From positions 24,822 to 88,821 of the forward strand of contig CACBIM010000008.1 of assembly GCA_902539295.1 (NCBI GenBank): a stretch of 64,000 bases of DNA, in the 5' to 3' direction. Of the stretch, positions 22,068 to 31,257 are shown piece by piece. Source of the stretch: an uncultured SAR116 cluster alpha proteobacterium. Lineage in GTDB: Bacteria > Pseudomonadota > Alphaproteobacteria > Puniceispirillales > GCA-002684695. Position numbers and translations under genes: made by a program. Within the stretch, counting starts at the first letter, position 1, and each line of letters opens with the position of its first letter. Under the pieces are notes generated by a model that saw only the letters and a list, made by a program, of their open reading frames with translations, did not search any database and was not told where the DNA came from.

Positions 22068-23510
22068 ATGAAAAACATAATTCCTCAAAAATTTTTAATT
22101 AGTTCATTAATTATAATAGTTTTAACTTTTATCTTGTTGAGAGTTTTCGCAATAATAAGTACTCCATTAGAATTATCAGCTGATGAAGCTCAGTATTGGC
22201 TTTGGAGTAAAGAACTAAATTGGGGTTACTTTTCAAAACCTCCTATGATTGCATGGCTAATCCATGTTTCAAATAATATTTTTGGCGATTATGATTACTC
22301 AATAAGAATTTTCGCTCCTCTTATACATGGTATAAATGCTGTGGTAATTTTTAGATTATCACAAGAAATTAATGATAATTATTTAGCTCATTTTTTATCC
22401 TCTTTTATATGGTTAACCTTGCCAATTGTTGGAGTTGGGTCATTTTTAATGTCTACAGATACACCATTAATGCTCATATGGACAACTTCACTGTTGGTAA
22501 TAGTCAAAGCTTATAATTCAGACAATTTATTTCTATGGAATTTAGCAGGATTAATTGCAGGGTTAGCATTATATGCTAAATATGCAGCTTTATATTTACC
22601 TTTAGGCTTAATTATTTTTTATATTATTAATTTTCAGAATGAAAAAAATATTAAATTAAGAGGTTTATTCTTATTCGTATTAAATTTTATTATTGTTTCT
22701 TTACCGAATGTAATTTGGAATTATTTTAATAATTTTCACACAATTAACCATCTCTCGTCAAATGCTGTCATTGATGCTCCGAGTTACTCTTTATTCGGTT
22801 CATTAACATTCCTGATTGCTCAAGTAGCAATATTAGGTCCATTACTTTTTATTGTATTTTTACTCACAGCTTACAATATTAAAACTTTAAATAAATTATC
22901 TATATTTTTATTATATTTTATCTTTCCAGTTTATTTCTTAATGTTTATCCAAGGTTTTTTCTCAGAAGCAAATGCAAATTGGGCAGCTTCTGCACTACCT
23001 GCAATAACAATTTTATGTGGTTATTTCTTAAGTAAGCGTATCAAATTTGCAGTGCTTACAATTTTCTCAAATTTTTTTATTTGTATTTTTATTTTTATTG
23101 TTTCATTAAATGGCAATCTTATTTTCCTTGATTTAAAGTCAGATCCACTAAGAAAATTAAAAGGGTGGAGTATTTTAAGTGAGGATTTAAAAGATAAAAT
23201 ATCAAAGGAAAAAAGTGACGTAGTCTTAGTTGATAGACGTGGCATTGCAGCTGAATTAATTTATTACTTAAGAAATGAAAATATTAAAATTAGAGTTCCA
23301 AAAAGAACAAAACCCCCTTCCAACCACTACCAACTTTATTATTCATTAACAGAGAAAGAGAATAAAATTTTTTATTATGCTTCAGAAAATACAAATATCC
23401 CTGAAAGTTACAAAGTTGATTACAACGTAGTTAAAGTTGGAGTTTCAAAAGTTAAAATTTCTAAGAAAAAAAATAGGAAAATCAATTTTTATCTGATTGA
23501 AAAATTATAA
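22068..23510 (+). CDS. Membrane glycosyltransferase, ArnT/PMT superfamily (GT83-like)
   Basis: A 480-residue multi-pass protein with about ten hydrophobic helices and the first-loop motif ELSADEAQYWLWSKELNWGY followed by FSKPPMIAWLIH, typical of enzymes that take a sugar from a polyprenyl-phosphate donor. The C-terminal 130 residues are soluble and lysine-rich (periplasmic by analogy). Its acceptor is unknown; lipid A or another envelope component is likely. It is monocistronic, facing mntR. Confidence 0.82.
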   Translation: MKNIIPQKFLISSLIIIVLTFILLRVFAIISTPLELSADEAQYWLWSKELNWGYFSKPPMIAWLIHVSNNIFGDYDYSIRIFAPLIHGINAVVIFRLSQEINDNYLAHFLSSFIWLTLPIVGVGSFLMSTDTPLMLIWTTSLLVIVKAYNSDNLFLWNLAGLIAGLALYAKYAALYLPLGLIIFYIINFQNEKNIKLRGLFLFVLNFIIVSLPNVIWNYFNNFHTINHLSSNAVIDAPSYSLFGSLTFLIAQVAILGPLLFIVFLLTAYNIKTLNKLSIFLLYFIFPVYFLMFIQGFFSEANANWAASALPAITILCGYFLSKRIKFAVLTIFSNFFICIFIFIVSLNGNLIFLDLKSDPLRKLKGWSILSEDLKDKISKEKSDVVLVDRRGIAAELIYYLRNENIKIRVPKRTKPPSNHYQLYYSLTEKENKIFYYASENTNIPESYKVDYNVVKVGVSKVKISKKKNRKINFYLIEKL

Positions 23511-23538
23511 ATGTGATCTTTCATTTTATATAATTTTT
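23500..23538. terminator. AT-only inverted repeat between convergent genes, possible bidirectional terminator
   Basis: AAAAATTATA at 23500-23509 is the exact reverse complement of TATAATTTTT at 23529-23538, with a 19-base loop spanning the two stop codons. The stem has no GC pair, so termination strength is doubtful. Confidence 0.3.
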
Positions 23539-23946
23539 AAATGCTTCAAGAGTTTCTATACTTACATGATGCTCAAGACCTTCAGCGTCACTATGAGCTA
23601 CTTCTGGAGCAACGCCAATGTTTAACAAGAACTTATAGACAATTTCATGCCTATTCTTACAAAATTTTGCTAGTTCCTCACCCTTTTTAGTAAGAAAAAT
23701 TGATCTATAAGGCATTGTTTGAACTAGTCCATCTTTTTGAAGCCTTTGTATTGAAGCATTAACCGTTGGATTGCTTACTCCAAATCGTTCTGCCAAATCA
23801 ACAGACCTTGCCTCTCCTTTTTCATTAATTAGTTCGTAAATCATTTCCACATAATCTTCGGCAAGTTCAGTTTGATGAGCTGCCCTTAATTGATTAAATC
23901 TATGGCTTGTGACATCAGGATTTGAATTTTTTTTTACTTCAGACAA
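23521..23946 (-). CDS. mntR: Manganese-responsive regulator MntR (DtxR family)
   Basis: A 141-residue repressor with a winged helix (SVDLAERFGVSNPTVNASIQ), a wing GLVQTMPYRSIFLTKKGEEL and the metal-binding dimerisation half with HEIVYKFLLNIGVAPEVAH and DAEGLEHHVSIET. It lacks the SH3 domain of DtxR/IdeR, matching proteobacterial MntR. The start is TTG at 23946, with no nearer ATG. A palindrome lies 28 bp upstream and could be its own operator. No manganese transporter gene is in the window. Confidence 0.9.
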   Translation of the reverse strand: MSEVKKNSNPDVTSHRFNQLRAAHQTELAEDYVEMIYELINEKGEARSVDLAERFGVSNPTVNASIQRLQKDGLVQTMPYRSIFLTKKGEELAKFCKNRHEIVYKFLLNIGVAPEVAHSDAEGLEHHVSIETLEAFKNYIK

Positions 23947-23973
23947 AGCGCTTTAAAATTTTTTAAGAATACG

Positions 23974-23986
23974 TACTAGACTAGTA
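23974..23986. promoter_or_regulatory. Palindrome TACTAGACTAGTA upstream of mntR
   Basis: A perfect 13-bp palindrome (two 6-bp arms around one A) lies 28 bp upstream of the mntR TTG and about 93 bp upstream of the DUF1244 ATG. DtxR-family repressors bind short dyads and often control themselves, so this is a candidate MntR site. It does not match a published alphaproteobacterial MntR or Mur box that I recall. Confidence 0.35.
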
Positions 23987-24078
23987 TTTTTTTTTTTAAT
24001 TGCAATAACTAATATTTAGATTGGATTGAGACAATGATTGTATTAAGTTATTTGATAAATAATATTCGAAGGATTGTA

Positions 24079-24372
24079 ATGAAAAGCTCACTAGAAAATG
24101 AAATTGAAGCAGCTACGCTCAAGAGGCTATTATCACATTTAGATGAAAGAAAAGATGTTCAAAATATTGATTTGATGAATTTAGCTGGTTTCTGTAGGAA
24201 CTGCCTTTCAAGATGGTATAGAGAAGAAAGTATTAAATTGAATTTAGATATATCAGATAAAGAAGCTAGAGAAAAAATCTATGGAATGCCTTATGATGAA
24301 TGGAAACAGAAATATCAAAAAGAAGCATCACAAGATCAAAAGGATAAATTTAAAAAAACATATAATCATTAA
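24079..24372 (+). CDS. DUF1244 family protein
   Basis: The family core is clear: LERHL-like KRLLSHLDERKDVQNIDLMN, LAGFCRNCLSRWYREE and YGMPYDEWKQKYQKEAS. The track starts 15 codons earlier at 24034, but AAGGA at 24069-24073 precedes the ATG at 24079, and family members begin here; this gives 97 residues. The CxxC (CRNC) suggests a metal or redox site. Function is unknown. pyrF begins 2 bp after the stop, so the two are coupled. Confidence 0.88.
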   Translation: MKSSLENEIEAATLKRLLSHLDERKDVQNIDLMNLAGFCRNCLSRWYREESIKLNLDISDKEAREKIYGMPYDEWKQKYQKEASQDQKDKFKKTYNH

Positions 24373-24374
24373 TT

Positions 24375-25259
24375 GTGCATTTTGCAGATAAAATTACAGA
24401 AAAAACAAAAGAAACAGGCTGCCCACTCTGCTTAGGCCTAGACCCACACAAAAACTTAATACCAGATTTTTTTAAAAAAAAATCAAGTCAATTGCACTTG
24501 GCTGATATTGAAGATTTTTTGTTTGAAATAATTAATCTTGCAAAAGGAAAAGTAGCAGCATTGAAGCCTCAAGTTGCTTTCTTTGAGGAATGGGGACCAG
24601 AAGGACTATCTCTTTTAGCGAAAATTTCAAAGTTTGCAAAAGATTTGTATCTTCCAATTATCATGGACGCAAAGAGAGGTGACATAGGTTCTACTTCTGA
24701 AGCTTATGCAAATGCATGGTTGGGTGATAATTCTCATTTTTATGCAGACGCATTAACTGTTAATCCATGGATGGGACTAGAAACTATTGATCCTTTTATT
24801 AAAATAGCTAAAGAAAAGGGCAAAGGTGTTTTCATTTTAGTTAAAACATCTAACCCAGGATCAAAAGATATTCAGAGCCTTGAAGTAAATGGTGAGAGTG
24901 TATTTTTAAAAATATCAAAATTAATAAAAGAAAACTTACCACTTAATTTAGGCAAATCTGGTTATAGCAATATTGGTATAGTAGTTGGTGCAACTAAACC
25001 TAAAGAGGCAAAATTGATAAGGAACATTCTTCCTAATCATTTATTTTTAGTTCCAGGTTTCGGTGCACAAGGCGGAAGTGCTAAAGACGCTTTTTCAGGA
25101 CTAATTTTGAATGAAAATATTTACGAAGGAGGATTAATTAATTCTTCTAGAGCAGTTCTTTTTCCTGAAAAATCAAAAAAATACAATAATATTTATGAGT
25201 GGAGAGAAACTGTCATAATGGCATTAAGCAAAGTAAAAAAAGACCTTATGATTAATTAA
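24375..25259 (+). CDS. pyrF: Orotidine 5'-phosphate decarboxylase, type 2
   Basis: A 294-residue long-form OMP decarboxylase. Near the N-terminus is GCPLCLGLDPHKN; the catalytic Lys-Asp array is in PIIMDAKRGDIGSTSEAYA; the C-terminus has FLVPGFGAQGGSAKDAF and the GGLINSSRAVLFP phosphate loop. It makes UMP. The start is GTG, 2 bp after the DUF1244 stop, without a clear ribosome-binding site of its own, which suggests translational coupling. It overlaps the convergent YdcF-like gene by 8 bp. Confidence 0.94.
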   Translation: MHFADKITEKTKETGCPLCLGLDPHKNLIPDFFKKKSSQLHLADIEDFLFEIINLAKGKVAALKPQVAFFEEWGPEGLSLLAKISKFAKDLYLPIIMDAKRGDIGSTSEAYANAWLGDNSHFYADALTVNPWMGLETIDPFIKIAKEKGKGVFILVKTSNPGSKDIQSLEVNGESVFLKISKLIKENLPLNLGKSGYSNIGIVVGATKPKEAKLIRNILPNHLFLVPGFGAQGGSAKDAFSGLILNENIYEGGLINSSRAVLFPEKSKKYNNIYEWRETVIMALSKVKKDLMIN

Positions 25260-26073
25260 AGTTCACCGGTATCAATTTTAAGTCTGGAAAAAATATCTTT
25301 GTTCTACCTGTAACCCTGTATGCAAGCAAACCAACTATTTCATGAATTAAATTATCTAATCTTCCAATATTATTAAAACTGAATTTTAAGCTAAATTTTG
25401 GATTGAAGCTGGTAAAATCAGTTGGGTATGGAAAAATTATTGAGTTGCCTAAATCTCTAGATTGCATCAAAGCAATTGTTCTCGGCATATGCAAAGCAGA
25501 AGTCACAATTATCCATTCACCACCTTTTTCTCTAAGATGTTTAGCAATTTCAATACTTTCTTGATAAGTGTTATTAGAAATTTCCTTGATTATTAATCTT
25601 TGATTATTAATTTGAAATATTTTAAAAAACTGCATAGCTTGTTCAGCCTCACTTATTCCTGAATTAACCAACATCGAAGCATTTGAAACAAACAAAAGCT
25701 TTGCTTCCTTATGCTCATTCAATAGCCTAAGAGTTTCAACTACTCTTTCTGCTCTACCTCCTAAGCTAACTTGATTAAGATCTAACGCTTTTTTTGAGCC
25801 AACAAATGCACCACCTAATAATATAATTCCATCAGGATTAATAGGTTTTTGAATTTCAATAAAGTTTTCAAATTTCCAGATTAAATAATTAGGTATGTAA
25901 CTAAAACCACCAATAATTATTACAAATAAAGCGATAAAACCAAAAAAATATGACATCATCCTTAGAAAGTAAAGTCTGCTTTTAGATAATAAAATATAAA
26001 TTAAGATTGAAAAAAAAATTAAATTGTAGGCCTTTAAAAAAAAACCTAAAATTTTTGATAAAGTGAAAAACAT
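25252..26073 (-). CDS. YdcF family protein (DUF218, ElyC/SanA-like)
   Basis: A 273-residue protein with two N-terminal membrane helices (about residues 8-28 and 40-62) and a DUF218 domain: PDGIILLGGAFVGSKKA, GGRAERVVETLRLLNEH, NNTYQESIEIAKHL and WIIVTSALHMPRTIALM. The layout matches E. coli ElyC, which acts on the envelope and lipid-carrier metabolism. It starts 6 bp past the nucleoside hydrolase gene, so the two form an operon, and it overlaps pyrF by 8 bp. Confidence 0.85.
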   Translation of the reverse strand: MFFTLSKILGFFLKAYNLIFFSILIYILLSKSRLYFLRMMSYFFGFIALFVIIIGGFSYIPNYLIWKFENFIEIQKPINPDGIILLGGAFVGSKKALDLNQVSLGGRAERVVETLRLLNEHKEAKLLFVSNASMLVNSGISEAEQAMQFFKIFQINNQRLIIKEISNNTYQESIEIAKHLREKGGEWIIVTSALHMPRTIALMQSRDLGNSIIFPYPTDFTSFNPKFSLKFSFNNIGRLDNLIHEIVGLLAYRVTGRTKIFFPDLKLIPVNFN

Positions 26074-26079
26074 AATAGT

Positions 26080-27027
26080 TTAATATATAAAATTTTCAGC
26101 AACTTTTAAATATTCAGAAATTACATTTTTACTTTCAACATCATATAAAACCTTCACAAAGTCCCTATCATCATTAATTGTTGTCTCATGCTTTAAATCT
26201 TTTAAATAAACAACTGTCTGTCCTCGTGTCAAATTATCTTTTGAAACATAGACTTTAGCATTTTTATATTTAAAGAATTCTGGATTTGTCATTGCTATTA
26301 CAGCTGTTGCATCATGAAAAAAACAACCATCCATATTTCTTGTATCCTTATAAAACTTTATATATATGTTTGAAATTTTTTTTAAAAATTTGCCTGAATT
26401 ATTTAGAGAAGATAATTTATCTATATCTTTTTGTGACAAAAAAACTTTGTGAGTTACATCCAACCCTACCATTATAATTGGTAAACCTGATTTAAAAACT
26501 ATTTCAGCTGCTTCTGGGTCATTATAAATGTTTGCTTCTGCAACTGGTGTAATGTTTCCACCAGCTAACCATGATCCACCCATGATTAATAGAGAATTTA
26601 CTTTATTTGCGATTGATGGATCTTGTTTTATGGCATTTGCAATATTTGTAAGTGGTCCTACAGCAACTAAGTTAATATTTCCAGAGTTTTCATTAATTTC
26701 ATTTATAATAAATTGTGCTGCATCTAATTTACTTGCATTAAATTTAGACTGTGGTTGATTAGTATCTCCTAAACCATCATGGCCATGGATAAATGATGGA
26801 TAATTTGTTACTTTTCTGTCTAAGGGTTTATTAGCTCCTTGATAAACAATTGTGCCCTTGTTAGCCATTTCAGATAAAATTAAAGCATTTTTTGTTGAGG
26901 TTTCAACAGGCACATTGCCAAAGACTGTTGTAATTCCTAAAACATTAATATTTGGATGGTTTAATGCATAAAGCAAAGCAAATGCATCATCTACTCCTGG
27001 ATCGGTATCAAATATAATATTAATCAT
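26080..27027 (-). CDS. Inosine/uridine-preferring nucleoside hydrolase
   Basis: A 315-residue IunH-type enzyme. The calcium-binding signature IIFDTDPGVDDAFALLYAL is at the N-terminus, GHDGLGD follows near residue 84, LVAVGPLTNIANAI near residue 120, and the catalytic histidine region is FFHDATAVIAMTNPEFF. It cleaves the N-glycosidic bond of nucleosides for base salvage. Purine or pyrimidine preference cannot be read from these motifs. It is first in an operon with the YdcF-like gene. Confidence 0.93.
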   Translation of the reverse strand: MINIIFDTDPGVDDAFALLYALNHPNINVLGITTVFGNVPVETSTKNALILSEMANKGTIVYQGANKPLDRKVTNYPSFIHGHDGLGDTNQPQSKFNASKLDAAQFIINEINENSGNINLVAVGPLTNIANAIKQDPSIANKVNSLLIMGGSWLAGGNITPVAEANIYNDPEAAEIVFKSGLPIIMVGLDVTHKVFLSQKDIDKLSSLNNSGKFLKKISNIYIKFYKDTRNMDGCFFHDATAVIAMTNPEFFKYKNAKVYVSKDNLTRGQTVVYLKDLKHETTINDDRDFVKVLYDVESKNVISEYLKVAENFIY

Positions 27028-27101
27028 AATTTATTTAAAACTTAATTTAGAATTATATTATATGATAACTATAATAGTATATAATTTAATAGATAGAATT
27101 T

Positions 27102-28202
27102 ATGCAAAAGGAAGTTTCTGAACTAATTATTGTAGGTGATGGCATAGCTGGATCTTTAGCTGCCTATGTTTGTGCAAAATTAAATATAAAAGCATTATGG
27201 TTTGCTCCAAAAAATAAAAGCTTAAATGGCGCTATACAAGTACCTCCGAATTCTATTGATGCATTAAAAGGTCTTGGCATATTCAAAGATTTGAAGAAGC
27301 ATCTAACACCTATTTCAATGATTAGAGTTAGAGACCCGTTTTTAAAACAAGACCTTTCATCAATTGATGTAAATAATCATTATTTTTCTGTATCAAGACA
27401 AGAGCTTTTGTCAGTCATAAAATCATCTTTTAAAAAAAATTCTTCTGTAACTGTTTTAGAGGAAAGAATTATATCCATTGAGAACAGGAGCAATTGCTAT
27501 AATTGCATTACCTCTTTAGGTAATGTTTTTGTAACTAAGTTAATTATGGGTGCTGATGGTAGCGATGGTGTTTGCAGATTGCAAACTGGCAACATTGACC
27601 AAAATTCAAATAAGACGCTTATTTATAGGGGTACCCTGAGTGCCAAAAAAGATAATAGGGCATTATTCCAATCTTCAATAAATTTATGGTTAAATGATGG
27701 TTGGCATTTAGTATACTATCCATATTCAGAGTTTAATTATTTAAATCTAATTCTTGTTGGAAAAAATTCCATTGAAAAGCTAAATAAATCTCCACAAGAG
27801 GAGTTTAAAAAACTTCATAATGTTGAATGGAAACTGGTTAAAACAAGCAAAATATCGAGTGAGGCAATTTACAATAGTGGTCAAATTTTTTTGATTGGTG
27901 ACGCAGCACATCCCATTTATCCTCATTTAGCACAAGGTGCAGCTCAAACATTTTTAGATGGTTTTACTTTATTCAAGGTATTATCAAGCAATAATGATAT
28001 TAACTTATCATTAATTGAGTATGCTAAAATCAGAACCGCAACTATAAATCGAGTTAAAGATATGTCATATCTTTCTGGGGAAGTTTTTAAAGCTAAAGGA
28101 ACAATAGCCAAAATAAGAAATAATTTATTGCTTAATAATTATTTAGATTTGGAAAATTTTCTTAATAAGATATGGGAAAAAGATAGCCCTTTAAATAAAT
28201 AA
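27102..28202 (+). CDS. FAD-dependent monooxygenase (group A, UbiH/salicylate hydroxylase-like)
   Basis: A 366-residue flavoprotein with the N-terminal FAD motif ELIIVGDGIAGSLAAYVCA, the mid-protein DG motif IMGADGSDGVCRLQ and the GD motif FLIGDAAHPIYPHLAQGAAQ. These three define class A aromatic or ubiquinone hydroxylases. The length and the AHPIYPHLAQG motif favour a salicylate-hydroxylase-like subgroup over UbiH/UbiF, but the substrate is unknown. It stands alone; its last codons form part of the hairpin at 28181. Confidence 0.82.
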   Translation: MQKEVSELIIVGDGIAGSLAAYVCAKLNIKALWFAPKNKSLNGAIQVPPNSIDALKGLGIFKDLKKHLTPISMIRVRDPFLKQDLSSIDVNNHYFSVSRQELLSVIKSSFKKNSSVTVLEERIISIENRSNCYNCITSLGNVFVTKLIMGADGSDGVCRLQTGNIDQNSNKTLIYRGTLSAKKDNRALFQSSINLWLNDGWHLVYYPYSEFNYLNLILVGKNSIEKLNKSPQEEFKKLHNVEWKLVKTSKISSEAIYNSGQIFLIGDAAHPIYPHLAQGAAQTFLDGFTLFKVLSSNNDINLSLIEYAKIRTATINRVKDMSYLSGEVFKAKGTIAKIRNNLLLNNYLDLENFLNKIWEKDSPLNK

Positions 28203-28212
28203 AGGGCTATCT
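28177..28212 (-). terminator. Intrinsic terminator of the Bax-inhibitor-like gene
   Basis: A perfect 13-bp stem (AGATAGCCCTTTA, 6-base loop, TAAAGGGCTATCT) lies just past the minus-strand gene's stop codon and is followed by TTTT on that strand. Its left arm is within the last codons of the convergent monooxygenase gene, so it may also stop transcription from that side. Confidence 0.85.
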
Positions 28213-28218
28213 AAAAGT

Positions 28219-28950
28219 CTATTCTCTGTTACCCAACAACTGTAATAACATTATAAACATGTTAATGAAATCTAAGTAGAGAGTTAATGCGCCCATAATT
28301 GATTTCTTTAGTGCTGTACCTCTATCGTCAGAAGCCATATACATTAATTTTATCCTTTGGGTGTCATAAGCGGTTAAACCTGCAAAAATTAAAACACCAA
28401 CAACCGAAATGATAAACTGCATCGCACTTGAAGCTAAAAAGATATTAACAATTGATGCTAAAATTAAACCAACCAAACCCATTATTAAAAATGATCCAAG
28501 GCTTGTTAAGTTCTTCTTTGTTGTATAACCATAAATACTTAATGCTGAAAATGAAGCAGCTGTCAGAAAGAAAACTCTTATAACGGATTCACCAGTGAAA
28601 ACTAATAGTAGTGAAGATAAAGAAATACCCATAATTGCAGCAAATGCGTAAAACAGATTTCTAGCAGTTTCTGGCTTCATAGTTTGAACTTTTGCAGATA
28701 GCCAAAAGACCATCCCTAAAGGAGCAAGCATTACCAACCATTTAAGTGGACTTGTGTAAATAGCAGCTCCAAAAGGAGTTAGCATTCCTTCAGATGTGAC
28801 TGACATAATCTTTGTTAAATATGCAAAAAAACCGGTAATAGCCATACCGATTGTCATGTGGTTGTACACACCTAACATGTAAGCTCTTAATCCAGCATCA
28901 ATATTGGCAGTTTGTGCCTGTGTTGATGACATAAAACGAGGATCTTGCAT
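28219..28950 (-). CDS. Bax inhibitor-1/YccA family membrane protein
   Basis: A 243-residue protein with seven hydrophobic segments. Family marks are GLRAYMLGVYNHMTIGMAITG at the N-terminus, FAAIMGISLSSLLLVF and FAGLTAYDTQRIKLMYM, with a C-terminal ALTLYLDFINMFIMLLQLLG. Bacterial relatives are pH-sensitive calcium leak channels or FtsH-associated factors; a role here is not established. AGGAGT precedes the ATG. It is monocistronic with its own terminator. Confidence 0.93.
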   Translation of the reverse strand: MQDPRFMSSTQAQTANIDAGLRAYMLGVYNHMTIGMAITGFFAYLTKIMSVTSEGMLTPFGAAIYTSPLKWLVMLAPLGMVFWLSAKVQTMKPETARNLFYAFAAIMGISLSSLLLVFTGESVIRVFFLTAASFSALSIYGYTTKKNLTSLGSFLIMGLVGLILASIVNIFLASSAMQFIISVVGVLIFAGLTAYDTQRIKLMYMASDDRGTALKKSIMGALTLYLDFINMFIMLLQLLGNRE

Positions 28951-29017
28951 TTATAAACTCCTAAATAATAAACGATTAAACTTATATTTATATATTATTG
29001 CTTAATTTTTCAAGTTT

Positions 29018-30154
29018 TCAAAGAGTTTTTGTATTAAGTTTTTTCTGTTTTATCGATAGCGATTTTAACTGACCACAAGCTGCCATAACATCTCTACCTC
29101 TTGGTGTCCTAATTGGGCTTGCGTAGCCAGCTTTCATTATAATTTTAGCAAAGCTATTGATACTATCTTCTTCTGAGCATTCATAAGGTGAACATGGCCA
29201 TTCATTAAATGGAATAAGATTAATTTTTGATGGAATTCCTTTGATTAATTTAACTAAATTTTTTGCATCTTCGGCAGTATCATTTATACCTTTTAACATT
29301 ACATATTCCCAAGTTACCCTTCTAGAATTTGATATTCTTGCATAAGATCTAACAGCATCTAAAAGTTGTTTGATGTCATATTTTTTATTAATTGGCACTA
29401 GTTCATTTCTAAGATTATCATTTGTAGCATGCAAAGATATTGCTAAATTAACACCTAAATCATCACCACATTTTTTAATTTCTGGAACAATTCCTGATGT
29501 TGATAGTGTTATTCGCCTTCTAGATAAACTTATGCCAGAGTGATCCATAATAATTTCAAGGGCCTTTCTTACGTTCTCATAATTAAATAAAGGTTCCCCC
29601 ATACCCATTAAAACTATACTAGTAAGCAGTCGATTTTCAGAAGCAGATGGCCAGTCTTTAAGTTGATCCATAGCTAACATTACTTGACCTACAATTTCTG
29701 AAGAAGATAAATTTCTTACCAATTTTTGAGTGCCAGTATGACAAAATTTACATGTTAGCGTGCAACCAACTTGACTGGAAATACAAAGAGTGCCTCTTTC
29801 TTCATCAGGTATCCATACAGTTTCAACTTCATTTCCATCATCCAGTTTTAACAACCATTTAATCGTGCCATCTTGAGATTGATGTGTTGAGGAAATTTTT
29901 GGCCTCCAAATATTAAAATTTTTTGATAGAAGAGACCTTAATTCTTTCGAAATGTTTGTCATTTCTTTAAAATCAACTTTACCTGACCTGTAAATCCAAT
30001 ACCAAATTTGGCTTGCTCGAAAATTTGGTAATTTTATTTTATTCAATAATGATTTTATTTCGGCTTGTGTTAAGCCCAATAAATTAGTTTTTGTATTATT
30101 TTCAAGACTAGAGATACTTGTTTTGTATTTATTATCTTCCACAAGCTTTATCAA
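29018..30154 (-). CDS. rlmN: Dual-specificity RNA methyltransferase RlmN
   Basis: A 378-residue radical-SAM enzyme with the cluster motif GCTLTCKFCHTG (Cys131, 135, 138) and the second methyl-carrying cysteine in GRDVMAACGQL (Cys360). It methylates C2 of A2503 in 23S rRNA and A37 of some tRNAs. The track start is TTG 30154; GTG at 30142 is an equal alternative. Either start lies inside the end of the upstream IalB gene, giving a short overlap and likely coupling. Confidence 0.95.
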   Translation of the reverse strand: MIKLVEDNKYKTSISSLENNTKTNLLGLTQAEIKSLLNKIKLPNFRASQIWYWIYRSGKVDFKEMTNISKELRSLLSKNFNIWRPKISSTHQSQDGTIKWLLKLDDGNEVETVWIPDEERGTLCISSQVGCTLTCKFCHTGTQKLVRNLSSSEIVGQVMLAMDQLKDWPSASENRLLTSIVLMGMGEPLFNYENVRKALEIIMDHSGISLSRRRITLSTSGIVPEIKKCGDDLGVNLAISLHATNDNLRNELVPINKKYDIKQLLDAVRSYARISNSRRVTWEYVMLKGINDTAEDAKNLVKLIKGIPSKINLIPFNEWPCSPYECSEEDSINSFAKIIMKAGYASPIRTPRGRDVMAACGQLKSLSIKQKKLNTKTL

Positions 30155-30638
30155 TTAATTTGAGAGCCGCTGTAAAACCAAAAAGAGAATATGTATCCTC
30201 AGTGTCAGTGCCCCTTGAAGATGTTCCTGAAACAATCAACTTGTTTCCAGCCTTCATTGCAGAAACAATTTTTGAGTCTAATTCTGGTGTCTCAGCCCAA
30301 GCTCGATCTTTTAACGTAAACAATGAAAACTTCTTTCCATCAATTGTATATTTAACAATCGATTGCTCTTTATGATCATAACCCGCCTTGATTGAAACTT
30401 CATTAGTAACATCCTGAGCGGGCCCATGCGTTACATAAACTCTAACGTCACCTCTGTTTTCTTTTTTATAGTCTCCTTTTGAGGATTTAGGCTCACTTGA
30501 AACAAAACAAGTCCTTTTATCCCCACTATCTGATCTGTAAGCAGTCCAATCGCGTTCAACACCTAAAATAAGCGTTTCGGATAACGCATTAAATGAAAAA
30601 AAAATTGAAATAAATATATTTAACATAAAAATTTTCAT
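30132..30638 (-). CDS. Invasion-associated locus B (IalB) family protein
   Basis: A 168-residue exported protein: signal peptide MKIFMLNIFISIFFSFNALS, then WTAYRSDSGDKRTCFVSSEP, VRVYVTHGPAQDVTNEVSIK and a C-terminal GFTAALKLIDKACGR. The two cysteines (one early, one near the end) may form a disulfide. IalB proteins are widespread in alphaproteobacteria, including free-living ones, and despite the name have no clear general function. It overlaps the start of rlmN, as in related genomes. Confidence 0.88.
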   Translation of the reverse strand: MKIFMLNIFISIFFSFNALSETLILGVERDWTAYRSDSGDKRTCFVSSEPKSSKGDYKKENRGDVRVYVTHGPAQDVTNEVSIKAGYDHKEQSIVKYTIDGKKFSLFTLKDRAWAETPELDSKIVSAMKAGNKLIVSGTSSRGTDTEDTYSLFGFTAALKLIDKACGR

Positions 30639-30788
30639 TAGAACCTCAAAATAATTTTTTTATTTTAAAATTTTTGTAATTATATAACTTTTTTATAAAA
30701 GAATTAAGTAAAAAAAAATTATTTACATAAATTTTATATTTTAAATAAACTACTTTTATTTTATGGCAACAAAATGTCTGATATTATA

Positions 30789-31253
30789 TTAAATTAATGG
30801 CCGGTTATGAAAATTTTTCATTGATACCATTCTATCATATAAAACTATACCTCCAGTAAGTGCCAAGTTTAATGAAAATTTCGTAGGGATCTTTATAATC
30901 TTGTCACATTTCTCCAATATTTCTTTACTTAAGCCATATCTTTCAGATCCAAGAATATATGCCGCTAATCTTGGGTGCTTAAATGATGGTAAATACTCTG
31001 CATCATCAAGTAACTCAATACCAACTAATTTACATCCTTTTGGAAGAATTAAATCTTTAACACCATTAAAGTAATAAGTAGGCAAGCTATCCTCTGTATT
31101 TGAAGTATCTGACAACCTTATTTCATTTTTATTTAGGGGTCCTCCAACAAAAAATGAGAAATTTGCTCCAAAAGCGTGAGCAGTTCTCATAACAGCGCCA
31201 GCATTCATTGCTTTAGATACATTCTCAACACCAATTCCAAAGTAGCCCTTCAT
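30789..31253 (-). CDS. TrmH/SpoU-family RNA methyltransferase
   Basis: A small SPOUT methyltransferase. MKGYFGIGVENVSKAMNAG contains motif 1, AAYILGSERYGLSKEI is motif 2, and KIPTKFSLNLALTGGIVLYD is motif 3, so unlike the relative at 17943 it is intact. The track starts at ATG 31271, overlapping the upstream gene; the ATG at 31253 begins where family members begin (MRGYFGIGVE-like) and gives 154 residues. Either start is possible. The RNA target is not known. Confidence 0.88.
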   Translation of the reverse strand: MKGYFGIGVENVSKAMNAGAVMRTAHAFGANFSFFVGGPLNKNEIRLSDTSNTEDSLPTYYFNGVKDLILPKGCKLVGIELLDDAEYLPSFKHPRLAAYILGSERYGLSKEILEKCDKIIKIPTKFSLNLALTGGIVLYDRMVSMKNFHNRPLI

Positions 31254-31257
31254 TTTT

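Noticed and set aside
30639-30788. Possible small RNA or gene in the AT-rich spacer before ialB
   Set aside because: The 150 bp are nearly all A and T with no stable hairpin, ORF or conserved motif that I can see; at most a promoter for ialB-rlmN.
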